Assembly: GCF_000374165.1 (NCBI RefSeq)
Contig: NZ_KB893772.1
Span: 1 to 64,000 of the forward strand
Source of the DNA: Parafrankia elaeagni
Lineage (GTDB): Bacteria > Actinomycetota > Actinomycetes > Frankiales > Frankiaceae
Reading direction: 5' to 3'
DNA length: 64,000 nucleotides
Position 1 is the first letter of the stretch. Each line of letters starts with the position of its first letter. The translations under genes and the position numbers were made by a program. Below the pieces are notes generated by a model. It worked only from the letters and a program-made list of their open reading frames with translations, did not search any database and had not been told where the DNA came from. Positions 10,216 to 18,916 of the stretch are shown here, one piece after another.

Positions 10216-10443
10216 GGCGGCGCGGGCCGGCCGCCGACGGATCCGTCACGTCCGACGGGTACCGCCCGGCGCCCGCCCGCACCCGTCGCGGGCCCGCTCC
10301 GACCGTGGTCACGTGCGGAACCGCCGGTCCGTCCCCTGCCGCCGGACGGCCGCCTCGCGGCGGTCGGCAGGACCCCGCGGACCGGGTCGGACGTCCCGGC
10401 CGGCGCGGCCGATGTGACATGGGCGAAGGGCCCACCCCGCCCG

Positions 10444-10449
10444 TATGGT
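10444..10449 (+). promoter_or_regulatory. -10 hexamer for leaderless devR-like mRNA
   Basis: TATGGT is 7 nt before ATG 10457, so transcription would start at or next to the A of the start codon. No Shine-Dalgarno is present. Confidence 0.45.
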
Positions 10450-10456
10450 CGCAGCC

Positions 10457-11095
10457 ATGGAAAAGATCCGGGTGTTCGTTCTCGATGACCACGAGATCGT
10501 GCGGAATGGTCTGCGTCAGACGCTCGCCCGGCATGACGATATCGAGGTCGTCGGAGAGGCCGGGCTGGCCGCGGAGGCGCTGCGGCGCATTCCCGCACTG
10601 CATCCCCATGTGGCGGTGCTGGACGGGCGGCTGCCCGACGGCAGCGGCATCGACGTGTGCCGGGAGATCCGGTCGGCACTTCCGGGTGTGGCCTGCCTGA
10701 TCCTGACGTCCTATGACGACGACGAGGCGCTCTTCTCGGCAATCATGGCCGGTGCGGCGGGGTATGTGCTGAAGGAGATCCGCGGGAACGACCTGGTCGG
10801 GGCCATTCGCACCGTGGCGTCCGGTCAGTCGCTGCTCGCCCCGTCGGTGACGCGCCGCGTGCTGGAGCGGCTGCGGGACGGGCCGAACGAGGACCCGGCC
10901 ATGGCCACGCTGAACCAGCGGGAGCGCGAGATTATCCAGCTGATTGCGGACGGGCTCACCAACCGGCAGATCGGTACCCGGTTGGGGCTGTCGGAGAAGA
11001 CGGTGAAGAACTACGTGTCGAGCATTCTGGAGAAGCTCGGGCTGGCCAGCCGCACCCAGGCCGCCGTCTATCTGATGAAGCAGGCCGCGGAATAG
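10457..11095 (+). CDS. devR: DevR/DosR-like NarL-family response regulator
   Basis: 212-residue two-component regulator. Receiver domain: acidic pair Asp10-Asp11, phosphorylatable Asp56 in AVLDGRLPDG, the conserved LTSYDDDEA strand and YVLKEI lysine. LuxR-type HTH: LNQREREIIQLIADGLTNRQI ending TVKNYVSSILEKLG. Receiver and linker wording (CLILTSY, LTNRQI, EKTVKNYVS, RTQAAV) closely tracks mycobacterial DosR, the hypoxia/NO dormancy regulator. No DevS-like histidine kinase is in the window, so the partner must be elsewhere. ATG 10457 is preferred over 10445 on the leaderless -10 spacing. Neighbours acg and the Rv2004c-like gene fit a DosR regulon. Confidence 0.87.
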   Translation: MEKIRVFVLDDHEIVRNGLRQTLARHDDIEVVGEAGLAAEALRRIPALHPHVAVLDGRLPDGSGIDVCREIRSALPGVACLILTSYDDDEALFSAIMAGAAGYVLKEIRGNDLVGAIRTVASGQSLLAPSVTRRVLERLRDGPNEDPAMATLNQREREIIQLIADGLTNRQIGTRLGLSEKTVKNYVSSILEKLGLASRTQAAVYLMKQAAE

Positions 11096-11644
11096 CCGCG
11101 CTCGGAGTGTGCCTGCTCGTCGGCGCGCTCCTCGTCGGCGCGCGGGCAGCCGTCCGCCTCAGCTGGTGGGCGGTCACGGAGCTTGGCCACCAGCAGGCCC
11201 AGGCAGCGCCGCCGCACACCGGCGACACGGCGGACCGCCGCCCGAGAGGCCCGGCGGACCGCCGTCGGAGAGGCCTGGCGGACCGCCGGGGGAGAAGGAC
11301 GCGTCCGCGGGGGGCCGGGTGGAGAAAGGCCTAGACACCGGCCCGCCAGGTGTGGGCCGGTGTCCCGGCGCCGGCGGCCTTACGTCCCGCGGTGGGCGGG
11401 CGGGAGGTCGATAGGGAACGGGGCGGCAGGTCACCTGACCGGACGGGACGAATGGGGGATGCTGGCGGGTGCGGGAATCGGGCCGGGGAGGAAGATCTCC
11501 ACGGCTGGACCTGCCGATCGATACCGGCACCGCACGGCTGTTCCGCCCCCGATCACCATCGCGAGAAAGGCGCTTTCAGCTCCGGGCGGGGCGGTGGTGC
11601 GCGGCCGGGCACGAACCGCCCCGAAGAACGGTCTGGAGACGAAG
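11096..11644. other. intergenic between devR-like and Rv2004c-like genes
   Basis: 549 bp. It holds a GC-rich direct-repeat patch near 11240-11295 (GGCGGACCGCC repeated), an 11-bp hairpin at 11334-11364 and a GGGAC half-site at about 11445, but no convincing ORF. Confidence 0.5.
11334..11364 (+). terminator. hairpin, probable devR-like terminator
   Basis: Perfect 11-bp arms GACACCGGCCC (11334-11344) and GGGCCGGTGTC (11354-11364) around a 9-nt loop, 240 bp after the devR-like stop. No T tract. Confidence 0.45.
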
Positions 11645-13270
11645 ATGTTTCTGCATGACGACGCTCCTCGAAGGCAGGCCACCGACGTACAGGCAGCACC
11701 GCCCGGAACACCGCCCGACGGTCCGGTACCCGGTCCGGCATCAGGCCCGGCGCCGCGGGAACTCCGCCTCGACACCCGGGAAACCGTCGAGACCACGACC
11801 TCTGTCGTCTTCCTCACCGAGGACCGCGCCTACAAACTGCGTAAACCGGTGGATCTGGGATTCCTGGACCTGCGTTCCCGCGGTGTGCGGCTGCGGGCCT
11901 GCGAGGACGAGGTGCGGCTGAACCGGCCGCTGGCCCCCGACGCCTATCTCGGCGTCGCCGATATCCGGGATGAATCCGGAGTGCTGTGCGACCACATGGT
12001 GGTCATGCGGCGGATGCCGGCCGCCCGCCGCCTCTCCACCCTGGTCGCAGCCCTCCCGGCCGGCGCTGACGCCGTCCTCGGTGAGCTGCGGATCCTGGCC
12101 CGGCGGCTCGCCGCGTTCCACGAGGAGTGCGAGACGTCGACCGAGATCGCCCGGGACGGTGGCCTCAGCGCACAGCAGGCGCTGTGGCTGGCGGCGATGG
12201 ACGGCATCGCGCCGTTCCGCGGCCGGCTCATCGACGCCGCCGTGGCCGACGAGATCGGCCGGCTCGCGCTGCGGTACCTGGCCGGGCGCGGGCCGCTGCT
12301 GGCCCGCCGCCAGCGCGCCGGGCGGATCCGCGGTGGCCACGGGGACCTGCGGGCCGGCGACATCTACTGCCTGCCTGACGGCCCGCGGGTGCTGGGCAGC
12401 GTCAGCTCCGACCCGGCCCTGCGCCGCGGCGACGTCTTGGGGGACGTCGCCTCGCTGGCAGCGGACCTGGAGCACCTCGGCGCGCCCGCGGCGGCACACG
12501 CCGTCCTGGCCGCCTACCGCGAAGCGGCGGGGGAGACGGGCCCCGCGTCCCTGGAGCACCTCCACCTCGCCTACCGGGCGGTGGTGCGGGCCGGGGAAGC
12601 CTGCGTCCGCTCCCACCAGGGTGATCCGGCGGCGGCCGCGGACGCCCGCGGGCTGGCCGCGCTGGCCCTGCGCCACCTGCGCCGCGGCCGGGTCCGGCTG
12701 GTCCTCGTCGGCGGCCTGCCGGGCACAGGGAAGTCGACCCTGGCCCGGGAGCTCGCCGGCCCCGGCCCCGGCGAAGGCTGGCTGCTGCTGCGCTCGGACG
12801 TCGTCCGCAAGGAACTCGCCGGCCTGCCTCCCGAGGCCAGTGCCGTCGCGGAACCCGGCGAGGGGATCTACGCCGCCGACGCGACCGAGCACAGCTACGC
12901 CGAGCTGCTCACCCGCGCCCGTCACGCGCTTGAGCACGGGCAGAGCGTGGTGATCGACGCATCGTGGTCGTCGGCCCGCGCCCGCGCCCTGGCCGCCGCG
13001 GCGGCGCGGGAGTGCGACGCCGAGCTCGTGCAGCTGCGCTGCGTGAGCCCGCCTCGAGTCGCGGTGGCGCGCATCGTGGCCCGCACAGCCGCCTCGGCGG
13101 CAGGCCGCGCCGGTGCGACCGACACCGGGCCGGTCGACCCGTCGGACGCCACCGAGCGGGTCTACTTCGACATGGCGACCCGCACCGATCCGTGGCCGGA
13201 AGCCCGCGACGTCGACACCGCGACCTCCGCCGACACCGCGCTCGCCCTGGCCCGCCCCCTCGTCGACTGA
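11645..13270 (+). CDS. two-domain protein: APH-like kinase fold plus P-loop kinase (Rv2004c-like)
   Basis: 541-residue protein. Residues about 45-340 resemble an aminoglycoside-phosphotransferase fold (TSVVFLTEDRAYKLRKPVDLGFLD; HGDLRAGDIYCLPDGPRVL); residues about 355-541 are an AAA_33-type P-loop kinase (VLVGGLPGTGKSTLAREL). The same architecture occurs in M. tuberculosis Rv2004c, a DosR-regulon gene of unknown function. In the APH-like half the catalytic-loop HGD is present, but the usual acidic metal-binding strand after it (ILD-like, then EFD) reads VLGSVSSD, so phosphotransfer by that half is doubtful. The P-loop half looks complete. ATG 11645 follows GGAGACGAAG; the upstream open frame is not needed. 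Neighbourhood suggests stress/dormancy. Confidence 0.8.
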   Translation: MFLHDDAPRRQATDVQAAPPGTPPDGPVPGPASGPAPRELRLDTRETVETTTSVVFLTEDRAYKLRKPVDLGFLDLRSRGVRLRACEDEVRLNRPLAPDAYLGVADIRDESGVLCDHMVVMRRMPAARRLSTLVAALPAGADAVLGELRILARRLAAFHEECETSTEIARDGGLSAQQALWLAAMDGIAPFRGRLIDAAVADEIGRLALRYLAGRGPLLARRQRAGRIRGGHGDLRAGDIYCLPDGPRVLGSVSSDPALRRGDVLGDVASLAADLEHLGAPAAAHAVLAAYREAAGETGPASLEHLHLAYRAVVRAGEACVRSHQGDPAAAADARGLAALALRHLRRGRVRLVLVGGLPGTGKSTLARELAGPGPGEGWLLLRSDVVRKELAGLPPEASAVAEPGEGIYAADATEHSYAELLTRARHALEHGQSVVIDASWSSARARALAAAAARECDAELVQLRCVSPPRVAVARIVARTAASAAGRAGATDTGPVDPSDATERVYFDMATRTDPWPEARDVDTATSADTALALARPLVD

Positions 13271-13307
13271 CCCCGGCCGGGCCGACCCGCGGCGGGACCG
13301 TTCCCAC

Positions 13308-13372
13308 CCGCCGTGCCCGTGTCACCGCCACGCCCCTGTCGCCTGGGCGTGGCGGTGACACGGGCACGGCGG
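13308..13372. terminator. 28-bp perfect inverted repeat between convergent genes
   Basis: Arms 13308-13335 and 13345-13372 are perfectly complementary, with a 9-nt loop. Placed between two convergent genes, it would act as a bidirectional terminator, but the stem is unusually long for that role. Confidence 0.55.
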
Positions 13373-13386
13373 CGGCGTCCTCGACA

Positions 13387-13415
13387 GGCAGGGTTCAAGG
13401 CAGGCAGGGTTCAAG
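13387..13415. repeat. short direct repeat
   Basis: GGCAGGGTTCAAG occurs at 13387-13399 and again at 13403-13415, 16 bp apart, running directly into the operator-like element at 13410. Confidence 0.6.
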
Positions 13416-13433
13416 ATAGTCAACGGTGTTGAC
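13410..13433 (+). repeat. dispersed operator-like element, copy A
   Basis: Contains the palindrome GTCAAC-GGT-GTTGAC preceded by CAAGATA. It matches copies at 54007 and 56257 at about 20 of 24 positions and is likewise followed about 20 bp later by GATC-TGA. Here it lies between convergent genes and faces the 3' end of the 13501 gene, so it controls no visible gene. Confidence 0.6.
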
Positions 13434-13500
13434 GGTGCGAGGCCACCGTAAGTGATCTTGATGAGGTCCTCGGGGGTGGGTACGCGGCCGCCGCCGCGAA

Positions 13501-14727
13501 CTACCGACGCATCAGCAGCGGGCCGCCGAAGAGGTGCGCGCCGACCATCTCGAAGTTCGTCGTGGCCAGGGTGATGTGCCGGGCCGCGGTGTGGATGTCG
13601 CGGAAGCAGCGGTCGAGGCCGTCGCCGGAACGCAGCGCGGCGGCGCCGGCGGCGGTGTGCAGCATGGTCACCGCGGAGACGCAGTTCTCCGCGACGCTCG
13701 CCGCGGCCAGCCGGATGACACCGCTGAGCTCCTCGCCGCCGGTCTCCCCGTGCGCCATCGCCTGGTCGGCCGCGTCGGCGAGGACCAGTTCGGCCGCCCG
13801 GACGAGCGCGGTGGCGCGGGCGAACGTGGCGTGCACGGTCGCGCTGTCGGCGAGGGAGTGCGTCGAGCGGGCCGGGACGGTGCGCCCGGCCAGCTCCCGA
13901 AACACGTCCAGTGCCTGCTGGGCGATGCCGAGCGCGGTGGAGGCCGTGGTGAACGGCGCGAAGTCGTAGTAGGCGATCGAGTAGCCGCGGGTGCGCCGCA
14001 CGGCCGGTGGGCGGCGCAGCAGAGACCCGTCGACGGAGTGGCTCTCGGGGACCACGACGTTGTCCACGGTGAAGCTCCCGCTTCCGGTACCGCGCAGGCC
14101 CAGGGAGTGCCAGTCGTCGCTGAAGGACGCCGTGCTGCCGGGGATGAACAGCATGCGGATCGGGGCCGCGCCGTTCGGGGCCGGACCGTCCTGACCGCGC
14201 TGTCCGCCCGGTGAGCCGGACGCGCCGGACGCGCAGGGAGCGCAGGGAGCGAGCACGGCGGCGCAGAGCAACCAGTCCGCGTGCGTCGCGCCGCTGGCGA
14301 ACGACCACGTCCCGCGCACCCGGTAGCCGCCGGGCACCGGTACCGCCTCGCCGGTCGGGTTGACCCCTCCGACGACGAGGCCGCGGCTGGTGCAGAACAG
14401 CCGGGCGGCGACCTTGTCGGGCAGGTAGTCGGAGAGACGGCCGACAGCGCCCTGTACCCCCATCTGCCAGGCTGCCGACGGGTCGATCCGGGCGAGCGCC
14501 TGGAGCACCGCGGAGCCGGTGCGCAGGCTGACGTTCGCACCGCTGAAGGAGTGGGAGACCCACATCCGGTGGAACTCCTGGGCCCGCAGGGCGTCCATGA
14601 CGGCGGTGGGGGTGGCACGGTCCCGCTCGGCCTGGGCCCGCTTCTCGGCGAGCAGGCCGCTGACGTTCTCGACCCGGGACAACCATGTCCTGGTTTCGTC
14701 GGCCTGAGCCGGGGAGAGGGGTGTCAT
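13501..14727 (-). CDS. acyl-CoA-dehydrogenase-fold flavoprotein (monooxygenase-like)
   Basis: 408-residue protein with the acyl-CoA dehydrogenase fold, closest in pattern to the flavin-dependent HpaB/DszC/HsaA-like monooxygenase branch (SGANVSLRTGSAVLQALARIDPSAAW, then GYRVRGTWSFASGATHADWLL, VDNVVVPESHSV, and a C-terminal DIHTAARHITLATTNFEMVG). These enzymes use reduced flavin supplied by a reductase rather than dehydrogenating acyl-CoA. No flavin reductase is adjacent. The start is uncertain: ATG 14727 has only a weak ribosome site and ATG 14787 is an alternative adding 20 Arg/Pro-rich residues. Substrate unknown. Confidence 0.75.
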   Translation of the reverse strand: MTPLSPAQADETRTWLSRVENVSGLLAEKRAQAERDRATPTAVMDALRAQEFHRMWVSHSFSGANVSLRTGSAVLQALARIDPSAAWQMGVQGAVGRLSDYLPDKVAARLFCTSRGLVVGGVNPTGEAVPVPGGYRVRGTWSFASGATHADWLLCAAVLAPCAPCASGASGSPGGQRGQDGPAPNGAAPIRMLFIPGSTASFSDDWHSLGLRGTGSGSFTVDNVVVPESHSVDGSLLRRPPAVRRTRGYSIAYYDFAPFTTASTALGIAQQALDVFRELAGRTVPARSTHSLADSATVHATFARATALVRAAELVLADAADQAMAHGETGGEELSGVIRLAAASVAENCVSAVTMLHTAAGAAALRSGDGLDRCFRDIHTAARHITLATTNFEMVGAHLFGGPLLMRR

Positions 14728-14945
14728 TCGCCAACCGCCGTGTCGTCGTGAGCGCGGGCGACCGGCCGGTGCCGGAGGGATCCGCATCTACGACTCGATG
14801 GTAGGCATTTTTCCGCAGTCCCACGGCTGGGTATGAGAATGTTCCGTTTCTGCGGATGACGTTCAGCCCGTCTTGGTGTCCCGGTGGCGGGGCCGGTGAC
14901 CGACCTACGCCCCTTGCGCGGCGCCCCTCCGCCCGCCGCCCTCCG

Positions 14946-15027
14946 TCATCGCCCACAGCCCAGGCGGGTGACGGCGGTGATGGCCGAGTTCGGGGTCGAA
15001 CCACAGGCAGGGAACGGTTCGCGGCAT
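14946..15027 (-). pseudogene. remnant of a VOC/PhnB-like protein gene
   Basis: ATG 15027 after a GAGGAG site opens MPRTVPCLWFD, the typical N-terminus of PhnB/3-demethylubiquinone-methyltransferase-like VOC proteins. The reading frame then breaks: in another frame the DNA reads PNSAITAVTRLG, which is what follows VSVF in intact relatives, and ends at TGA 14946. So about a dozen codons were lost with a frameshift, and the rest of the gene is missing. It lies inside a 569-bp gap (14728-15296) where nothing else is recognised. Confidence 0.6.
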
Positions 15028-15296
15028 TGCTGGCTCCTCGTGGTCGTCGCGGCGGCATCGCGTAAGTTCCGCAGGGGGCTCACGCATGCCCGTCCGAGGT
15101 AGGACCAGACGGTGTGCGTGAACTCATCGGTCGGTGCCGAACCTGCCGGTGTGGCTGTGCGTTGGTCGGGTGGCTGTCCGGCCGGCCGGCCACGCGGGGT
15201 GTGCTGGTGTGGCCGGGGTGGCGTCCCCGGATCGGCGTGCGGGCGTGTCGTGCCGGTTCTGGACCAATGGGGCGGGTAGTACGGGAGAATTCGGAC

Positions 15297-17327
15297 GTGC
15301 CGGAGAAGGCGGAGCCAGTGACGCGCAACGACCGCCCCACGGACCGTGCCGGCCTGCTGGCCGGCCGCTATCGGCTGGGGCGGATCCTCGGCAGCGGAGG
15401 AGCGGGAATCGTCCGGGAGGGCGAGGACACACTGCTGCGCCGCCCGGTGGCGATCAAGCATGTGCGGCTGCCTCCGGTGGCGTCCGACGAGGAGCTGGCG
15501 ATCGCCCGGGAACGGGTGCTGCGCGAGGCGCGGGTCGCCGCCCGGCTGCGCCATCCGGGCCTCGTCGCCGTCTACGACGTGATCGAGTCCGAGAACTCGC
15601 CGTGGATCGTCATGGAGCTGGTGGAGGGGCGTTCGCTCGCCGAGGTCATCCGTGCGGAGGGCCGCCTCGCCCCGGCGGTGGTCGCCCGGATGGGGGTGAG
15701 CCTCGCCTACGCGCTGGAGGCGGCGCACCGGTCCGGTGTCGTGCACCGGGACGTCAAGCCCGGCAACGTGCTGGTGACGCCGGAGGGGCAGCCGCGGCTC
15801 ACCGACTTCGGCATCGCGGTCAGCGAGGGTGACCCCGCGCTGACCAGCACCGGCATCGTCGTCGGCTCGCCGGCCTACATCCCGCCCGAGCGGGCCCGCG
15901 GCTCGCGGGTCGCGGCGCCGGGCGATGTGTGGGGCCTGGGGGCCACGCTGTTCACGGCGGTCGAGGGCGAATCCCCGTACGCCGGGGAGGGCGCACTGGC
16001 GACGCTCGCGGCCATCGTCGAGGACCGGCGGCGTCCGTTCCGGTACGCGGGCCCGCTCGGTCCCGTTCTGGCCGAGCTGCTCAACCCGGACCCGCGGCGG
16101 CGTCCGTCACTGCCGCAGGCCCGGGCGTTGCTGCGCCGGATCGCCGACGCGGAGCCCGACCCGGCCCAGGGCCTCGACGGCCACGAGCCGGAGCGGGTGG
16201 ACCAGGAGGAACGGGAGCGCGAGCGGGACGACAGCCGGAGCCGAAGCCGGGGCCGCAGGCGGGGCGTGGTCGGCGCCGACCGCGGGGAGACCGACCACCG
16301 TGACGCCGACCGTGGGGAGACCGGCCCTGCGGAGGCCGATCATCGTGCCCGCCCCGCCGCCTTCGCCGGCGCCGCTCCGGCCCAGGCCCAGGACGCGCCG
16401 GCGGCTCAGGGGCGGGCCGAGCCACTGCTCGCGCCCACGGTCGTCGAGCCGGGCGCCGGTGCGGTGCCCGCCCAGACCGGCCACCGGTCCTCGGCGGGCG
16501 GGCGGCAGCGCGGCTCGTCCGATCCGGCGGACCCGTTCGGCCGGTCTGGTTCGTCCGACGGGCCGGGGCGCCGGTGGAGCCGGCGGGCGACCGTGCTGGC
16601 GCTGGTCCTCGTGGCGCTGCTGGCGATCGGTGGCGCGAGTCTCGGCCTGGTGCTGACCGACGGCTCCGGCGGCACGGACGGCGCAACGACCGCCGGGCCG
16701 TCCGCCACCGCGGCACCGGCGCCGGGCGCCACGGCGGGCTCCGGAGGCGGCGAGGCGGCACCGACCCCCGCGGCTAGCGGGTCGGCCCCGCCGGCGACGA
16801 CACCCGCCCCGGCGGGGGGTGCCGTCCCCGCGCTGGACGAGATCGGCGCGGTGATCCCGAGCAGCACCGGGCCGGCGCCGGCCCCCGCCGGCCTGGAGAC
16901 GCACAGCGGCGCGGCCGGCTGGTCGGTGGCCGTGCCCGGCGGGTGGCAGTACACCCGCCGCAGCCCGACCCGCGAACTGTTCACCGCTCCCGGCGGGTTC
17001 CCCGAACTGCTGGTGGAGACCCGGGCGGTCGCGGGCCCGTCCGCCATCGGGGCCTGGCGGGAGCAGGAGCCCACCGTCCGGAACGATGACGATTCCCCCG
17101 GCTACCAGCTGGTGTCGATCCGGCCGGCAGACGGCGGTGACGGTACGTCCGCGGCGATCTGGGAGTTCACGTCCACCTCGAACGGGCGCACGGTGCACAC
17201 TCTGGACTACGCGGTGGTCCGCAACGGGCACGGGTACGCGCTGCGCTGGCGGATTCCGGAGGAGCAGTGGGACCCGAACTCCGAGGTCATGCGCCAGATC
17301 ATCGCCAGCTTCCGCCCGGGCCCGTGA
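15297..17327 (+). CDS. transmembrane Ser/Thr protein kinase with extracytoplasmic sensor
   Basis: 676-residue receptor-type kinase. Catalytic domain at about residues 25-290: Gly-loop LGSGGAGIV, Lys54 (VAIK), HRDVKPGN with Asp152, DFG at 170-172, and a PPERARG motif in place of the usual APE. A long charged/Ala-Pro juxtamembrane linker follows, then one transmembrane helix at about 427-450 (ALVLVALLAIGGASLGLVL), a Thr/Ala/Pro stalk and a C-terminal domain of about 140 residues starting GAAGWSVAVPGGW, outside the membrane. The GTG 15297 start has GGGAGA 8 nt upstream; GTG 15318 is an alternative. It is not of the NHL family found downstream. The 3' end overlaps nifV by 29 bp. Confidence 0.88.
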   Translation: MPEKAEPVTRNDRPTDRAGLLAGRYRLGRILGSGGAGIVREGEDTLLRRPVAIKHVRLPPVASDEELAIARERVLREARVAARLRHPGLVAVYDVIESENSPWIVMELVEGRSLAEVIRAEGRLAPAVVARMGVSLAYALEAAHRSGVVHRDVKPGNVLVTPEGQPRLTDFGIAVSEGDPALTSTGIVVGSPAYIPPERARGSRVAAPGDVWGLGATLFTAVEGESPYAGEGALATLAAIVEDRRRPFRYAGPLGPVLAELLNPDPRRRPSLPQARALLRRIADAEPDPAQGLDGHEPERVDQEERERERDDSRSRSRGRRRGVVGADRGETDHRDADRGETGPAEADHRARPAAFAGAAPAQAQDAPAAQGRAEPLLAPTVVEPGAGAVPAQTGHRSSAGGRQRGSSDPADPFGRSGSSDGPGRRWSRRATVLALVLVALLAIGGASLGLVLTDGSGGTDGATTAGPSATAAPAPGATAGSGGGEAAPTPAASGSAPPATTPAPAGGAVPALDEIGAVIPSSTGPAPAPAGLETHSGAAGWSVAVPGGWQYTRRSPTRELFTAPGGFPELLVETRAVAGPSAIGAWREQEPTVRNDDDSPGYQLVSIRPADGGDGTSAAIWEFTSTSNGRTVHTLDYAVVRNGHGYALRWRIPEEQWDPNSEVMRQIIASFRPGP

Positions 17328-18534
17328 CGGTCTCCCTGACCGTCGAGGTGGCCGACCCGGCGGGGGTGACCCGCTGGGTCGCGACCCGGCGGGCCAGTGC
17401 CCGCAGCTCCTCGCTGCTCAGCGGCTGCTTGTGGGCGGTGGCATGGTCGCGGACGAGGCCGACGATCGGCTCCAGGTCCTCGTCGGGGGCATCGATGCCG
17501 TCACGGTCCATCGCGTGCCGCACCGCCGCCCGTCCGCTGTGCTTGCCCAGCACGAGACGGCGGGACGCCCCGACCTCGGCGGGGTCGAACGGCTCGTAGG
17601 TCGCCGGGGCGCGCAGCACGCCGTGGACGTGGATGCCGGACTCGTGGTCGAACACGGCCTCGCCGACGACGGCCTTCCCGGCGGGCACCGGGCGGCGGGC
17701 GGCGTCCGCGACGAGACGGGCCAGCGGGCGGAAGGCGGCCGGGTCCAGATCCAGCGGCAGCCGGAGGAGGTGGCGCAGGGCCATCGCGACCTCCTCCATC
17801 GGCGCGTTGCCCGCCCGCTCACCCAGCCCGGCGACGGTGGTGCTCACCCAGGTGAAGCCGGCCTGGACCGCCGCGATCGTGTTCGCGGTCGCCAGCCCGA
17901 AGTCGTCGTGGGCGTGGATCTCCCAGTCGCCGGGAACGGCCGCCAGCAGCGCCCGGAGCCGGGTGTGCAGGTCGATCGGGTTCGCCACGCCGACCGTGTC
18001 GGCCCAGCGGAACCGGATCACGCCGAGCTCCCGCAGCTCCCCGGCCAGGTCGGTGACGAAGGCGTCGTCGGCGCGGGAGGCGTCCTCGAACCCGACGCTG
18101 ACCCGCAGGCCGTGGTCGACGGCGGCGGCGACGCAGTCCCGGGCGCGGGCGCGGGCCCACGCCCGGTCCTTGCCGAGCTTGGTGCGCAGGTGCAGGTCCG
18201 AGGCCGGGATGGTCAGATGCGCGGCGGGGACGCCGCTGGCGACGGCGGCGTCGATGTCGCGGCGGTCCGCACGGCACCAGGCGACGATCCCGGCGCGCGG
18301 GACCAGGTCGACGATGCGGCGGATGACCTCCACCTCGCCCGGCCCCATGGCCGGAATGCCGGCCTCGATCTGGTGCACGCCGGCGGCGTCGAGCGCCAGC
18401 GCGATCGCAATCTTCTCCTGCGCGGTGAAGGCGACCCCTGGAGTCTGTTCCCCGTCGCGCAGCGTGGTGTCGCAGAAGCGCACCGGTGGCGCGGATTGCG
18501 GTTCACGGGGGTGGGACGACCTGCCACTGCTCAT
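17299..18534 (-). CDS. nifV: homocitrate synthase, NifV type
   Basis: 411-residue DRE-TIM metallolyase condensing acetyl-CoA with 2-oxoglutarate. Visible: FCDTTLRDGEQTPGVAF (catalytic Arg and metal Asp), WADTVGVANP, HAHDDFGLATAN (metal histidines), AGLGERAGNAPMEEV, and ESGIHVHGVL plus LGKHSGRAAV. Homocitrate is a ligand of the nitrogenase FeMo cofactor; most actinobacteria make lysine by the diaminopimelate route, so NifV is the more likely role than lysine synthesis. No other nif gene is present. The start is uncertain: ATG 18534 is used; the frame is open to 18678 and beyond without a good ribosome site. Isopropylmalate or citramalate synthase is the alternative reading. Confidence 0.8.
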   Translation of the reverse strand: MSSGRSSHPREPQSAPPVRFCDTTLRDGEQTPGVAFTAQEKIAIALALDAAGVHQIEAGIPAMGPGEVEVIRRIVDLVPRAGIVAWCRADRRDIDAAVASGVPAAHLTIPASDLHLRTKLGKDRAWARARARDCVAAAVDHGLRVSVGFEDASRADDAFVTDLAGELRELGVIRFRWADTVGVANPIDLHTRLRALLAAVPGDWEIHAHDDFGLATANTIAAVQAGFTWVSTTVAGLGERAGNAPMEEVAMALRHLLRLPLDLDPAAFRPLARLVADAARRPVPAGKAVVGEAVFDHESGIHVHGVLRAPATYEPFDPAEVGASRRLVLGKHSGRAAVRHAMDRDGIDAPDEDLEPIVGLVRDHATAHKQPLSSEELRALARRVATQRVTPAGSATSTVRETVTGPGGSWR

Positions 18535-18916
18535 GATGGTCACCGGCACTTTCGGCGGCTGTGAAATACCCGACGCTCCGGCTGGTTTCTCCCGGCCCGC
18601 CGGACCTTCCCCATCAGGGCAGGTCGGAGGCCTGGTGCCGCCGGAATCGCTGCCGACACTATGATCCGCCGATTTCATGCAAGGATCGCACGGTAGCGGC
18701 AGGGTTAACAGGATCCTCGCCGTGAGAACGGCAACGTTATCTTTCAGGATAAGGCGGTGGTAGCCGCCAGGAAAACAACTCGCGCCGGCGGAAAGCGACG
18801 GGAAGTCGGGTGGGAATTCGCTGTGGAATCCGCGTTCTCCCGCTGGTGGAGCCGACGCGGGACGGCCCCCGCACCCTCGGATGGTCCCCGAGGGAGGGCG
18901 GGCTAACGTCGGGGCC
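18535..18916. other. divergent intergenic region nifV / threonine aldolase
   Basis: 382 bp between divergent starts. Holds TAACGT at 18904-18909, 7 nt before GTG 18917 (leaderless-type promoter for the aldolase), and an AT-richer palindrome TTATC-TTTCAG-GATAA at 18737-18752. Part may encode an extended NifV N-terminus. Confidence 0.45.

Noticed and set aside
10421-10433. GGGCGAAGGGCCC just before devR-like start as another DevR site
   Set aside because: Spacing between arms is one base short and the match is explained by local GC-richness; weaker than the 10202 site.
11443-11458. Second DevR box (GGGACGAATGGGGG) before the Rv2004c-like gene
   Set aside because: Only the left arm fits; the right arm matches 2 of 5 positions, which is chance level in GC-rich DNA.
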